A stretch of 64,000 bases of DNA, from NCBI RefSeq assembly GCF_004216535.1, contig NZ_SGWX01000001.1:248001-312000 (forward strand), given 5' to 3'. The DNA comes from Xylanimonas ulmi (GTDB lineage: Bacteria; Actinomycetota; Actinomycetes; Actinomycetales; Cellulomonadaceae). Under the pieces are notes generated by a model. That model saw nothing but the letters and a program-made list of their open reading frames with translations. It made no database searches and was not told where the DNA came from. Made by a program: the position numbers and the translations under genes. Every line of letters begins with the position of its first letter. Position 1 is the stretch's first letter. Positions 9,126 through 18,000 of this stretch are shown here, piece by piece.

Positions 9126-10348
9126 TCGTCGTCTTCGGGACGTACGACGCCGCACGCCACCCCCGCGTCGCCATCCTCGCCGCCGGGCTGCGCGCCCACG
9201 GGCGCGACGTTGTCGAGCTCAACCACCCGCTCGGCCTCTCGACCGCCGAGCGGGTGCGCATGCTGCGCGAGCCGTGGCGGCTGCCGTTGCTCGCGCTGCG
9301 CCTGCTCGCGTGCTGGGCGCGGCTCACGGCCGGCGCGGTCGCGCTGCGCGTGCGCCGCGGCGCGCCCGAGGCCGTCGTGGTCGGCTATCTCGGCCACTTC
9401 GACGTGCTGCTCGCGCGCGCGCTCTACCCGCGCACGACGCTCGTGCTCGACCACCTGGTCTTCGCCGCCGACACGGCGCTCGACCGCGGCGCGCGCGGCC
9501 TGCGCGTGCGACTGCTCGGCCTGCTCGACCGGGCAGCGACGGGCGCCGCCGACGTCGTGCTGACCGACACCGCCGAGCACCTGGCCATGCTGCGCGACCC
9601 GGCCAAGGGCGTGGTCGTGCCCGTCGGCGCGCCCGACGCGTGGTTCGCGGCGGGGGAGTCCGACGACGCCGCCCCCACCCCGCGGGACGGCGAGCCGCTG
9701 CGCGTGGTGTTCTTCGGGCTCTACACGCCGCTGCAGGGCGCCCCGGTGATCGGCGAGGCGCTCACGCTCGCGGCCGCCGCGGGCACGCGGCTCGAGGTGA
9801 CGATGGCCGGCGCCGGGCAGGACCTCGCGGCGACCCGCGTGGCCGCTGCGCCGGTCGACCCCGCCCCACCGGTCGACCCGAATCCGCTGGTCGAGCCTGT
9901 CGAGACCACCGGGGACGTGGGGGTGGTTTCGACAGGCTCAACCACCGGGGGAGTGAGCGTCACCTGGCGCGACTGGGTCGACCCCGCCGCGCTGCCCGCT
10001 CTCGTCGCCGCACACCACGTGTGCCTCGGCATCTTCTCCGCGACCCCCAAGGGCCTGCGGGTCGTGCCCAACAAGGTCTACCAGGGGCTGGCGGCCGGTC
10101 GCGTCGTCGTCACCTCCGACTCCGCGCCGCAGCGGCGCGCCCTCGGCGAGCACCTGGAGTTGGTGCCACCCGCCGACGCGGCGGCGCTCGCGGCCCGCCT
10201 CGCGGCCCTCGCGGACCCGGCGCGCTACGCCGCCGCAGCCGAGCGCGCCCGCGCGGGCCGCGACGCCGCGCGGCCCACCGCCGTCGTGCTCCCCCTGCTC
10301 GAACGGCTCGAACGCCTCGACGGCGCGCGACCCGGGCGGGCCGCGTGA
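9122..10348 (+). CDS. Glycosyltransferase (GT4-like) with in-frame repeat insertion
   Basis: A 408-residue GT-B-like glycosyltransferase. It has an N-terminal IVVFGTYDAARHPRVAILA, the start of the donor half VFFGLYTPLQGAP, and ATPKGLRVVPNKVYQGLAAG in place of a canonical E-x7-E region. Between the two halves, around residues 244-277, sits a stretch reading LVEPVETTG...VVSTGSTTGG. This is the direct translation of both arms of the palindromic repeat found elsewhere in the window, so an in-frame insertion has lengthened a surface loop. GTG 9122 overlaps the upstream GT2 stop by 4 bp and the stop overlaps the next gene by 4 bp: a tightly coupled operon 8046-11295. Confidence 0.8.
   Translation: MIVVFGTYDAARHPRVAILAAGLRAHGRDVVELNHPLGLSTAERVRMLREPWRLPLLALRLLACWARLTAGAVALRVRRGAPEAVVVGYLGHFDVLLARALYPRTTLVLDHLVFAADTALDRGARGLRVRLLGLLDRAATGAADVVLTDTAEHLAMLRDPAKGVVVPVGAPDAWFAAGESDDAAPTPRDGEPLRVVFFGLYTPLQGAPVIGEALTLAAAAGTRLEVTMAGAGQDLAATRVAAAPVDPAPPVDPNPLVEPVETTGDVGVVSTGSTTGGVSVTWRDWVDPAALPALVAAHHVCLGIFSATPKGLRVVPNKVYQGLAAGRVVVTSDSAPQRRALGEHLELVPPADAAALAARLAALADPARYAAAAERARAGRDAARPTAVVLPLLERLERLDGARPGRAA
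9886..9950 (+). repeat. REP-like repeat arms inside a glycosyltransferase gene
   Basis: The sequence reads GGTCGAGCCTGTCGAGACC (right-arm type), a spacer of about 10 bp, then GGTTTCGACAGGCTCAACC (left-arm type), so the two arms are in reverse order relative to the copy at 2964. The block keeps the reading frame open and encodes VEPVET and VSTGSTTGG. Degraded GGTCGACC pieces lie just before it (9852-9880). Confidence 0.75.
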
Positions 10349-11295
10349 GCGCGGTGACCGGCGCCCGGCGGATCGCGGGCCGCGCGCTGCCCGTGCTGCG
10401 CTCGCCCGCCGTGCGGTGGGCGTTCCTGCTCGGGGCGGTCGCGCTCGCCGTCGTCGCGGTCGTCGCGTCGTGGCCCGACCTGGTCGCGGCCGCGCGCCGC
10501 ATGCCGGGCTCCCACCTGGCCGGGGCCGGGGCCGTCGGCGTGGTCTACGTGTGGTGCACCTTCCTGTCGTGGCGGGCGCTGCTGGCCGATCTCGGCTCGC
10601 CGCTGCCGCTGCGGCCCGCGCTCGCGGTGTTCGGCATCAGCCAGATCGGCAAATACGTGCCGGGCGGGGTGTGGAACGTGGTCGCGGCCGCCGAGATCGG
10701 CGCCGACCACAAGGTTCCGCGCTCGCGCTCGCTGGCCGGCATGGCCCTGGCCGTGCTGCTCGGGGTGGTCACGGGCGCCGTGGTGGCCGCGGTGTGCCTG
10801 CCCATCGCCGGGGCCGGCGGGCTGGGCCGCTGGTCGTGGATCGCGTGGGCGGCGCCCGTGCTGGTGGTGCTGCTCGTGCCCACCGTGCTGGGCCGCCTCG
10901 TGGGCGCCGGACTGCGGTTCCTGCGCCGTCCGCCGATGGAGCGGCCGCTGAGCTGGACCGGGCTGGGGTCGGCCGTCGGCTGGTCGCTCCTGAGTTGGGC
11001 GCTGGCGGGGCTGCACGTGTGGCTGCTGGCGACCGGTCTGGGCCTGGAGGCGAGCGCGCGCACGCTCACGCTCATGGTCGGCGGGTACGCGATCGCATGG
11101 ATCGCGGGGTTCGTCGTCGTGTTCGTCCCCGCGGGCGCCGGCGTGCGCGAGGCCGTGCTGCTCGCGCTCCTGGCGGGGCTGCTGCCGCACGCCGAGGTGC
11201 TGCTCGTCGTGCTGCTCACGCGCGTGCTGCTCACCGTCGTCGACCTGCTGTTCGCTGGGGCTGGAGCCCTGGTTCGGCCCGCACGCGCCCGCTAG
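10345..11295 (+). CDS. UPF0104/LPG-synthase-type membrane protein
   Basis: A 316-residue protein with about eight hydrophobic spans. FGISQIGKYVPGGVWNVVAAAEIG (quoted in part) and VPAGAGVREAVLLALLAG fit the membrane domain shared by lysylphosphatidylglycerol synthase and UPF0104 proteins; no soluble aminoacyl-transferase domain is present, so it is unlikely to be an MprF itself. Such stand-alone membrane domains are often found in polysaccharide loci, where a lipid transport role is suspected but unproven. GTG 10345 overlaps the previous stop by 4 bp. Confidence 0.75.
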   Translation: MSAVTGARRIAGRALPVLRSPAVRWAFLLGAVALAVVAVVASWPDLVAAARRMPGSHLAGAGAVGVVYVWCTFLSWRALLADLGSPLPLRPALAVFGISQIGKYVPGGVWNVVAAAEIGADHKVPRSRSLAGMALAVLLGVVTGAVVAAVCLPIAGAGGLGRWSWIAWAAPVLVVLLVPTVLGRLVGAGLRFLRRPPMERPLSWTGLGSAVGWSLLSWALAGLHVWLLATGLGLEASARTLTLMVGGYAIAWIAGFVVVFVPAGAGVREAVLLALLAGLLPHAEVLLVVLLTRVLLTVVDLLFAGAGALVRPARAR

Positions 11296-11347
11296 GCTGC
11301 GCGCGCCCGTCTGTCCGCCGCGCCGTCGACCCGTTCGGAGACCACCT

Positions 11348-12094
11348 GTGCCACTGCCGCCGCTGACCCCGTATGCCCGACTGCGCTGGGACCTCGCCTC
11401 GCGCCTCGTCGCCCGCGCCCTGCCGTCCCCCGGCGCGCGCGTGCTCGAGGTCGGCTGCGGTCAGGGCGCCGTCGGCGTCCGGCTCGCGCAGCGGCACCAC
11501 TACACGGGTGTCGAACTGGACGGCGCCAGCGTCGCGGTCGCGCGCGGGCGCGCCGCCGCGGCGGGCGTCGAGGCGACGCTCGTGCACGGCCCGCTCGCCT
11601 CGATCGACGCGGCCGGGTTCGACCTGGTGTGCGCGTTCGAGGTCGTCGAGCACATCGACGACGACGCCGCCGCGCTCGCCGAGTGGGTCGCGCGGCTGCG
11701 GCCAGGCGGCACGCTGCTGATCTCGACCCCCGCGTGGCCCTCGCGCTTCGGCGCGATGGACGAGGCCGTGGGGCACTTTCGCCGCTACGCGCCGGACGCG
11801 CTCGCCGGGATGCTGGCCGACGCCGGCCTGGCCGACGTCGGCACGCGCCTGTACGGGATGCCGCTGGGCTACGCGCTGGAGGCGGTGCGCAACCGGATCG
11901 CGGCCCGGCGGCCCGACGTGCGCGAGGAGGCGGTGGCCGATCGCACCGCGCGCAGCGGGCGGCTGTTCCAGCCGTCGACGGCCGTGCAGGGCGCCGTCAT
12001 CGCGGCCGGAACGTGGCCGTTCCGGATGGCGCAGCGGGCGTTCCCGCACCAGGGGACCGGGCTGCTGGCATGGGGGAGCGCTCCGGCGAGGTGA
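11348..12094 (+). CDS. Class I SAM-dependent methyltransferase
   Basis: A 248-residue protein. VLEVGCGQGAVGVRLAQ (motif I, SAM-binding glycine loop), DLVCAFEVVEHIDDD (the EVxEHxxD motif of UbiE/Methyltransf_11 enzymes) and LRPGGTLLISTPAWPS identify the Rossmann-fold methyltransferase. It follows the glycosyltransferase operon by about 50 bp on the same strand and could methylate a glycan or lipid-linked intermediate, but the substrate is not readable from the sequence. It ends 11 bp before the convergent TIGR03089 gene. Confidence 0.88.
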   Translation: MPLPPLTPYARLRWDLASRLVARALPSPGARVLEVGCGQGAVGVRLAQRHHYTGVELDGASVAVARGRAAAAGVEATLVHGPLASIDAAGFDLVCAFEVVEHIDDDAAALAEWVARLRPGGTLLISTPAWPSRFGAMDEAVGHFRRYAPDALAGMLADAGLADVGTRLYGMPLGYALEAVRNRIAARRPDVREEAVADRTARSGRLFQPSTAVQGAVIAAGTWPFRMAQRAFPHQGTGLLAWGSAPAR

Positions 12095-12105
12095 GCGGCG
12101 CCCGG

Positions 12106-12879
12106 TCAGGCGGTGATCGACTCCTGCGCGACCAGGCGCTCGCGACGAGCGGGATCCGCGTCGAGTGCGGCGGCCGTCGCGGGAGACGTCAGCACCACCG
12201 AGCCGCCCGCGGCCCACAGTCCGAGCGCCGCGCGCAGCGTGTCGACCAGCGGGGCGCGCCCGTCGAGCAGCACGCGCGCGGGCGCGGCGGCGGCCGCCTC
12301 AGGCGCGCCCGCCGCCCAGTCGGTCAGGTCCCCGTACAACACACCCTGCACGGGCGCCGTCACGGCGGGCGCGATGATCGCCGGCTCGCTCGGGTCGGCC
12401 TCGGGCGCCCAGATCACGGTGTCGGCGTAGGTCATGACCGCGGACGCGGCGTCGATAGCCCCGGGGGGCAGGTCGCCGTCGAAGCGGCGTGCGAGCGCGG
12501 GCAGCGCGACGGCGACGACGTCGCCCGCGCGCCCGTCGGGACGAGTGGTGACGGTCACGTCCGCCGGGCGCTGGTCGGGGCACTCGCCGTCGGCGCCAGG
12601 CAGCAGCACGGTCGCGCCCGTGCGCAGCGCGCCCAGGGCCCACACCCCGGCGCGCCAGTGTGGGGGCAGGTCGATCAGCGCGCGCCGACCCGGACCGGAG
12701 TCGAACTCCTCGACCAGCAGATTGGCGGTCTTGCTCACCCAGTTCACCAGCACCGCTCCGGACAGCTCGACGCGTTCCCCATCGTCTCCATACCACGTCA
12801 GACGCGGTCGTCCAGGCTCTCTGACCAGGACATTCATGAGGTGGGCGACACTGCGAGCCGCAGCGGATGCGATGTTCAC
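12106..12879 (-). CDS. TIGR03089 family protein (truncated AMP-ligase-like)
   Basis: A 257-residue protein. RPRLTWYGDDGERVELSG and NWVSKTANLLVEEF near the N-terminus, then ALGALRTGATVLLPG, resemble the first third of acyl-CoA synthetases/AMP-binding enzymes. The ATP-binding core and the catalytic lysine domain are missing, which matches the short TIGR03089 family of actinobacteria. Genes of this family usually sit near rmlD/wbbL and WhiB in actinobacterial genomes, as here. The enzymatic role is unknown and it probably cannot adenylate a substrate alone. The start is GTG 12879, divergent from the whiB promoter. Confidence 0.8.
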   Translation of the reverse strand: MNIASAAARSVAHLMNVLVREPGRPRLTWYGDDGERVELSGAVLVNWVSKTANLLVEEFDSGPGRRALIDLPPHWRAGVWALGALRTGATVLLPGADGECPDQRPADVTVTTRPDGRAGDVVAVALPALARRFDGDLPPGAIDAASAVMTYADTVIWAPEADPSEPAIIAPAVTAPVQGVLYGDLTDWAAGAPEAAAAAPARVLLDGRAPLVDTLRAALGLWAAGGSVVLTSPATAAALDADPARRERLVAQESITA

Positions 12880-12951
12880 AGGAACAGGGTATAAGCGATC
12901 GGCAATTGCGTGCGGTGATGCTCGAACGAGCGCCTGCTAGCACAATCCGGC

Positions 12952-12980
12952 TTGACGCACCCGAAAGACACGCGTGTAAT
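12952..12980 (+). promoter_or_regulatory. Sigma70-type promoter of whiB
   Basis: TTGACG at 12952-12957 and TGTAAT at 12975-12980 are separated by exactly 17 bp, a near-consensus housekeeping promoter and unusually clear for this GC level. Transcription would start about 12987, leaving a leader of roughly 35 nt. AGGAGG at 13008-13013 lies 7 bp before the whiB ATG. Confidence 0.65.
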
Positions 12981-13020
12981 TCCACTTATGCGGTTTCCGT
13001 AAAGTTCAGGAGGACCCGCC

Positions 13021-13347
13021 ATGTGGAACCTGCTCGAAGAGGACGACTTCCCGTCCGACGCGCAACGCGCGCCGGAGCGTGTCGCTCCGGTGCTCCCGCT
13101 GTTCGGCACGCCCATCGACGACGAGACGTTGCTGGGCTGGCAGGACAGGGCGCTGTGCGCTCAGACCGACCCGGAGGCGTTCTTCCCCGAGAAGGGTGGC
13201 TCGACCCGCGACGCCAAGAAGGTGTGCGCCGGCTGCGAGGTGCGCGCGGAGTGCCTGGAGTACGCGCTCGCGAACGACGAGCGGTTCGGCATCTGGGGCG
13301 GCCTGTCCGAGCGCGAGCGCCGCAAGCTCAAGCGCCGCGCGGTGTAG
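13021..13347 (+). CDS. whiB: WhiB-family iron-sulfur transcription factor
   Basis: A 108-residue protein with the four-cysteine WhiB signature: C in RALCAQTDPEAFF, then CAGCEVRAEC (C-x2-C-x5-C), which together hold a [4Fe-4S] cluster. FGIWGGLSERERRKLKR follows: the G(V/I)WGG turn and the basic DNA-binding tail. Such proteins bind the sigma factor region 4 and regulate development or division; the WhiB2/WhmD type is linked to septation. Its location near TIGR03089, DUF3499, the metallopeptidase-like gene and manB resembles the mycobacterial whiB2 neighbourhood, which favours that subtype. The ATG at 13021 has a strong AGGAGG. Its 3' end overlaps the convergent membrane-protein gene by 20 bp. 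Confidence 0.93.
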   Translation: MWNLLEEDDFPSDAQRAPERVAPVLPLFGTPIDDETLLGWQDRALCAQTDPEAFFPEKGGSTRDAKKVCAGCEVRAECLEYALANDERFGIWGGLSERERRKLKRRAV

Positions 13348-14968
13348 TCCCGCGCCCCAGGCGCAGGGCCTGCGCGCCCAACGCCACGACGGCTCCCGCC
13401 GCCACGAGCGCGGCGGGAGCGAGCAGTGGCCACCCGAACGGGTGCAGCCGCACCATCGCGGCGGCCGCGCTCCACACCGCGTCCGGTGACCCCGGACCCG
13501 ACGGCATCCACAGGATCGCCCACGCGTCGGCCTGGAAGGCGGCGTGCAGCGCGAGGCCGAGCGCGAGGACGACCGCGGGCGTCCACCGGCGCACCGAGCG
13601 CGTCGAGCCCGCCCCCGCGACCGCGACCACCACCAGGCCGACGACGGCCATGAACAGGTAGCGCCCCTGCTGCGCGGCGCCGATCTTGCCGAACGCCGTG
13701 AACTGCTCGTACGAGCCCTTCGCGACGACGGCGGTCAGCGCGGCCGCGGGAAGCAGCAGCACCAGCACGTCGAGGCGGCGCAGCGGCCCGCGCACGAGCA
13801 CGGCGGCGAGGCCGAGCGCGAGCGCCGCCAACCCCACGCGCGCCGCCCACCAGGACACGTCGTGGCGCAGCAGTGAGGCCTGGTCCTGGACGAAGAACAA
13901 GGTGATCATGCGGTCGGTCAACCGCCGCAGCCAGGCCGCGCCACCATCGGCCCACGTGTGGTGGCTCCCCGCGTCGAGGTAGCCCTGGTCGGCGTGGGTG
14001 CCGTGCGGCTGCAGGGCGCCGTAGAGGACGAGATTGCGCGCCCACCACGCGAGCCCGGGCGCCATGGCGAGCGCCGACCACGCCGCGGCGCCCAGCGAGC
14101 GGCGTGCGGCGTGCGGCGTCCGCCGCCCGTGCCACCACGACACCGCGTAGGCCGCGGCCACCCAGGCGGGCATCAGCAGCGCGAACCCCTTGGTCCACAG
14201 CGCGAGCGACGTCACCGCGCCCAGGGCGAGCGCGGTGCGGCGCGAGCGGTCGCCGGTCAGCACGCACGCCACCAGCCATGTCGCCGTGGCGCCCAGCAGG
14301 ATCAGCAGGTTGTCGTTGTTGACCGAGGAGAGCAGGTGCGTGAGCTCGGGGATCGCGACGACGGCGCCCGCCGCCGCGAGCGGCAGCGGCTCGGGCAGGC
14401 GCAGGCGGCGCGCCGTCGCCCACGCGAGCAGCGGCAGCGGCGCCGCGAGCAGCACGTTGACCGTGCGCAGCACCATCCACACCTGGTCGAACGGCGCCTC
14501 GTGGCGGTCGGGGACCAGGTGGGCGACGGCGGCGCCGAGCACGTAGTACAGCGGAGGGTGCTGCACCAACTGGTTGTTGAGCGGCTCGCCGTCCACCTCG
14601 GAGATCCACGCGGACGCGCCGCCGGCCTCAGCCCACGACGGCCGGTTCGCGCGCGGCGGGAAGTCGCGGTCCGCGAGATGGGCGGCGCCCTGCAGCCGGT
14701 CAGGGGGCAACACCGTGCCCGCCTGGACCCCCGCGCCCACCACCAACGCGCCGGGATCGGGCCAGGGCCACGCCGTGCCGTCGGCGACCTGCATGACCAG
14801 GTCGACCTGCTTGGCCTCGTCAGGCGAGCGGCCGTGCGGGAACACCGCCGTCTGGAGCAGGCACACCGCGACCTGCAGCAGCACGATCAGCCAGAGCGTC
14901 AGGGGAACGGCCCGCAGCCTGGTCGCAGCGGCCCGGGGCGGGCGCAGGGGCGTCACGGCGCGCGGCAC
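13328..14968 (-). CDS. GT-C/DUF2142-like polytopic membrane protein
   Basis: A 546-residue membrane protein with many hydrophobic spans. After the first span comes FPHGRSPDEAKQVDLVMQVADG, then LNNQLVQHPPLYYVLGAAVAHL: the same acidic DE loop and QHPPLYY motif as the proteins at 4868 and 6483. It is the third such protein in the locus, so they may add different sugars in one glycan. This is inferred from shared motifs; none has a proven substrate. The coding end overlaps whiB by 20 bp. Confidence 0.75.
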   Translation of the reverse strand: MPRAVTPLRPPRAAATRLRAVPLTLWLIVLLQVAVCLLQTAVFPHGRSPDEAKQVDLVMQVADGTAWPWPDPGALVVGAGVQAGTVLPPDRLQGAAHLADRDFPPRANRPSWAEAGGASAWISEVDGEPLNNQLVQHPPLYYVLGAAVAHLVPDRHEAPFDQVWMVLRTVNVLLAAPLPLLAWATARRLRLPEPLPLAAAGAVVAIPELTHLLSSVNNDNLLILLGATATWLVACVLTGDRSRRTALALGAVTSLALWTKGFALLMPAWVAAAYAVSWWHGRRTPHAARRSLGAAAWSALAMAPGLAWWARNLVLYGALQPHGTHADQGYLDAGSHHTWADGGAAWLRRLTDRMITLFFVQDQASLLRHDVSWWAARVGLAALALGLAAVLVRGPLRRLDVLVLLLPAAALTAVVAKGSYEQFTAFGKIGAAQQGRYLFMAVVGLVVVAVAGAGSTRSVRRWTPAVVLALGLALHAAFQADAWAILWMPSGPGSPDAVWSAAAAMVRLHPFGWPLLAPAALVAAGAVVALGAQALRLGRGTTPRGA

Positions 14969-15056
14969 ACGCCCACCCTACGTCCCCGCAACGGGCGACC
15001 CGCCGAAGGGCCAAATCCCGCGATCCGGGGCCCCGCCGCCCGATGATTCACAGGCG

Positions 15057-18000
15057 ATGACAGCTCCCGACATGACCCAGGTTCGCGGCCTGCCACCGGA
15101 GGAACGTCCGGGCGGCGGCGCCGCACTCGATGTGGTGCACGCCCTCACCGGCGCGATACCGCAGGTTGTGGCCGTGACGGCAGTCGTGGTCACCCGTGGG
15201 CGCAGTCCCTTCCTGCCCACCACGCTGGCCGCCCTTGCCCGCCAGGACCACGCGCCCGACGACGTCGTCGTGGTCGACGTCGACGCGCCACGATCGACCG
15301 GATCGACGCTCGGCCTACGCCTCGAAGGCGCGCGATTCGTGGCCGCCGAGGGTGCGCGCACCTTCGGCGAGGCCGTCGACATCGCGCTCGCGGCGGGCGT
15401 CGCGCCCACCGATGGCTGGCTGTGGCTGTTGCATGACGACTCCGCGCCCGACCCAGGGGCCCTCGGCGTGCTGTTGCGCGCGGTCGAGCACACCAAGGCC
15501 GTCGCGATCGCCGGCGCCAAGCAGCGGCGTTGGCCCGTGGCCGACGACGGGAGCGTGCTCGACCCGTTCGCCGAGCCCGGCCGCGGCGTGCTCGTGGAGG
15601 TGGGTCACACCGTCTCGCCCCTCGGGCGGCGCATGACGGGCATCGACGACACCGAGATCGACCAGGGACAGCACGACGCGCGCGAGGACGTGCTCGCCGT
15701 CGGGCTGGCGGGCGCACTGGTCCGCACGCGCGTGTGGCGGGAGCTGGGCGGCACCGACCCCGAGTACGGCCTGTACGGCGACGGCCTCGACCTGTGCCGC
15801 CGCGCCTGGCGCGCGGGCCACCGCGTCGTCGTCGTGCCCGAGGCGGTCGTTCGCCACGCGCAGGCCTCGCTGCTGGGCGTGCGCGGCGCCCAGGGGCGCA
15901 CGCCCGACGAGGGCGCCTCGTCGGGCGCTCGCCGACGCAGCCAGCTGCACCATCGGCTCGTGCACGTGCCGGGCGCGCTGCTCGTGCCCGCGATCCTCGG
16001 AATGCTGCTGTGGGCGCCGTTCGCGGCGATGTACCGGCTCGCGCTCAAACATCCGGGGCGCGCGCGCGACGAGATCGTCGCCGCGCTGTGGAACGCCGTC
16101 CGGCTCGGGCCGCTCATGCGCGCCAGGCGGAGGGCCGCGCGCACCTCGACCCAGCCGCGCCGTGCGCTGCGACCACTGCTGGCCACCTGGCGGCAGGTCT
16201 ACTCCGAGCGGCGCGACGTGCGGCTCTCGCGCGCCGAGGCGAACCGCACGAGGTGGGCGCCGAGCGAGCTCGAACGCGCCGAGCTGCGCCGCATCGCGCT
16301 GCGGCGCCGCGCGGGGCTGACGGTCGCGCTGCTCGCGACCGGTGGGCTCGCCGTCGCCGTCTTCGGAGCGTGGCAGGGCGTGCTCGCCCAGGGTGGCCGC
16401 GTCGTGGGCGGTGCGCTGCTGCCCGCGCCCGGTGGGGCCAGCGATGTGTGGACCGCCGCCACCTCGGGCTGGGTCGCCACCGGCTTGGGCGCGCGCGTCC
16501 CCGCCGACCCGCTGCTGCTGCCGCTGACCGCGCTGTCGTGGCTCGCGGGCGGGTCGCTGCAGACCGCCGTGAATCTGCTCGTGGTGAGCGCGCTGCCGCT
16601 CGCCGCCCTCGGCGCGTGGTTCGCCGCTGGGGCGCTGACGCGCTCGACGTGGCCGCGCCTCGTCGCGGCGCTCGCCTGGACCGCCGCCCCGGCGTTCCTC
16701 GACTCGCTTGCGGCGGGCCGCCTCGGCACGGTGCTCGCGCACCTCACGCTGCCGTGGGTCGCGCTCGCGCTCGTGCGCGCCGTGGGCGCGCAGGCGCGCG
16801 ACGAGGTCGACGTGCCCGAGTCCGCCAACCCTGACCCCGAGGCGCGCAGCCGACAGCGCTGGCGGCGCGAACGCGCCCGCCACGGCTCGCTGGGCGCCGC
16901 CGGCGCCGCGGGTCTGCTGCTGGCCGTCGCCGTGTGCGGCGCCCCCGTGCTCCTGCCGGTCGCCGCGGTGGCCGTGCTCGTCGCGATCGTGGCGGCGCCG
17001 CGCGGACGGCGCAAGCTGCCGCTCGCGCTCGTGCCGGCGCTCGCCGTCGGCGCGCCCTTCTGGCTCTTGGTGGTCCGCACCTGGTCCGACGGCGGCTGGC
17101 GTCTGCTGTTCGCGGAGCCGGGCGCCGACGTCGCGTCCCAGGCCGCGCCGACGGGGTGGCAGCTGCTGCTCGGGCAGGCCCAGGCGCCGGGCGCGTGGTT
17201 CGGCGCGAGCGACGGCGCCCACCCCGTGCTCCACGCGGCCGCGCAGATCGCCCCCTATGTGCTCGGTGGGATTCTGCTCGTGCTGGCCCTCGCCGCGCTG
17301 GTGCGCCGGCGCGTGCTCGCCGGAACCCGCACGGCCTGGCTCCTGGCCGCGATCGGCCTGGTGGCGGGAATGGGCGCCGTCGCCGTGGGGCAGTGGCCGG
17401 GCGTCGGCGCGAGCGTCGTCCTGCTCGGGCTGGGCGGAGCGGCCCTGCTGGGTGTGCCGGCGCAGCGTGAGGCGGTCGCCGAGCGCACCCGGTGGTCGCG
17501 CGTGCGCTCAGGCGCCGTGGCCCTCGGCGTCGGCGCGCTCGTGCTGCTGCCCGGGGCGGGCGCCGGCTCGTGGGCGTGGGGGGCCGTGGACGGCCGCGAC
17601 GTGGGCGACCTGCGCGCCACGGCCACCCCCGTCGTACCCGCGGTGGGCCAGCAGATCCAAGGCGCCGGGCGCGGCGCCCGCGTGCTCCAGGTCACCCGTG
17701 ACGAGCAGGGTGTGCTCGGCTACGCGCTCCTGCGCGCCGACGGGAGCGCACTCGTCGACTCCTCGGTGGTGGTGCGCGCGCGTGACGCGGGCGTCGTCGT
17801 CGGCCCCGAGCGCGCCGGCCGCGCACGCCTCGACGCGCTGGTCGCCGAACTTGGCTCAGGGCAGGCGCCCGGCCTGGCCGCGCGGCTCGCCGACGTCGGC
17901 GTGGGCGCCGTCCAGGCGCCCCCCGACGCCGACCCCGACCTGGTGACGACACTCGACATGGTGCCCGGACTGCAGCGCGTGACCGAGGGCGCCGGGACGC

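Noticed and set aside
6483-9155. Very long antisense frames such as the 890-codon minus frame here and a 1152-codon minus frame at 26367-29825
   Set aside because: Their extra length is the mirror of GC-biased codons of true genes on the other strand; only the part of 6483-7973 has membrane-protein character. The 26367-29825 frame is composed of Arg/Ala/Gly-rich shadow sequence.
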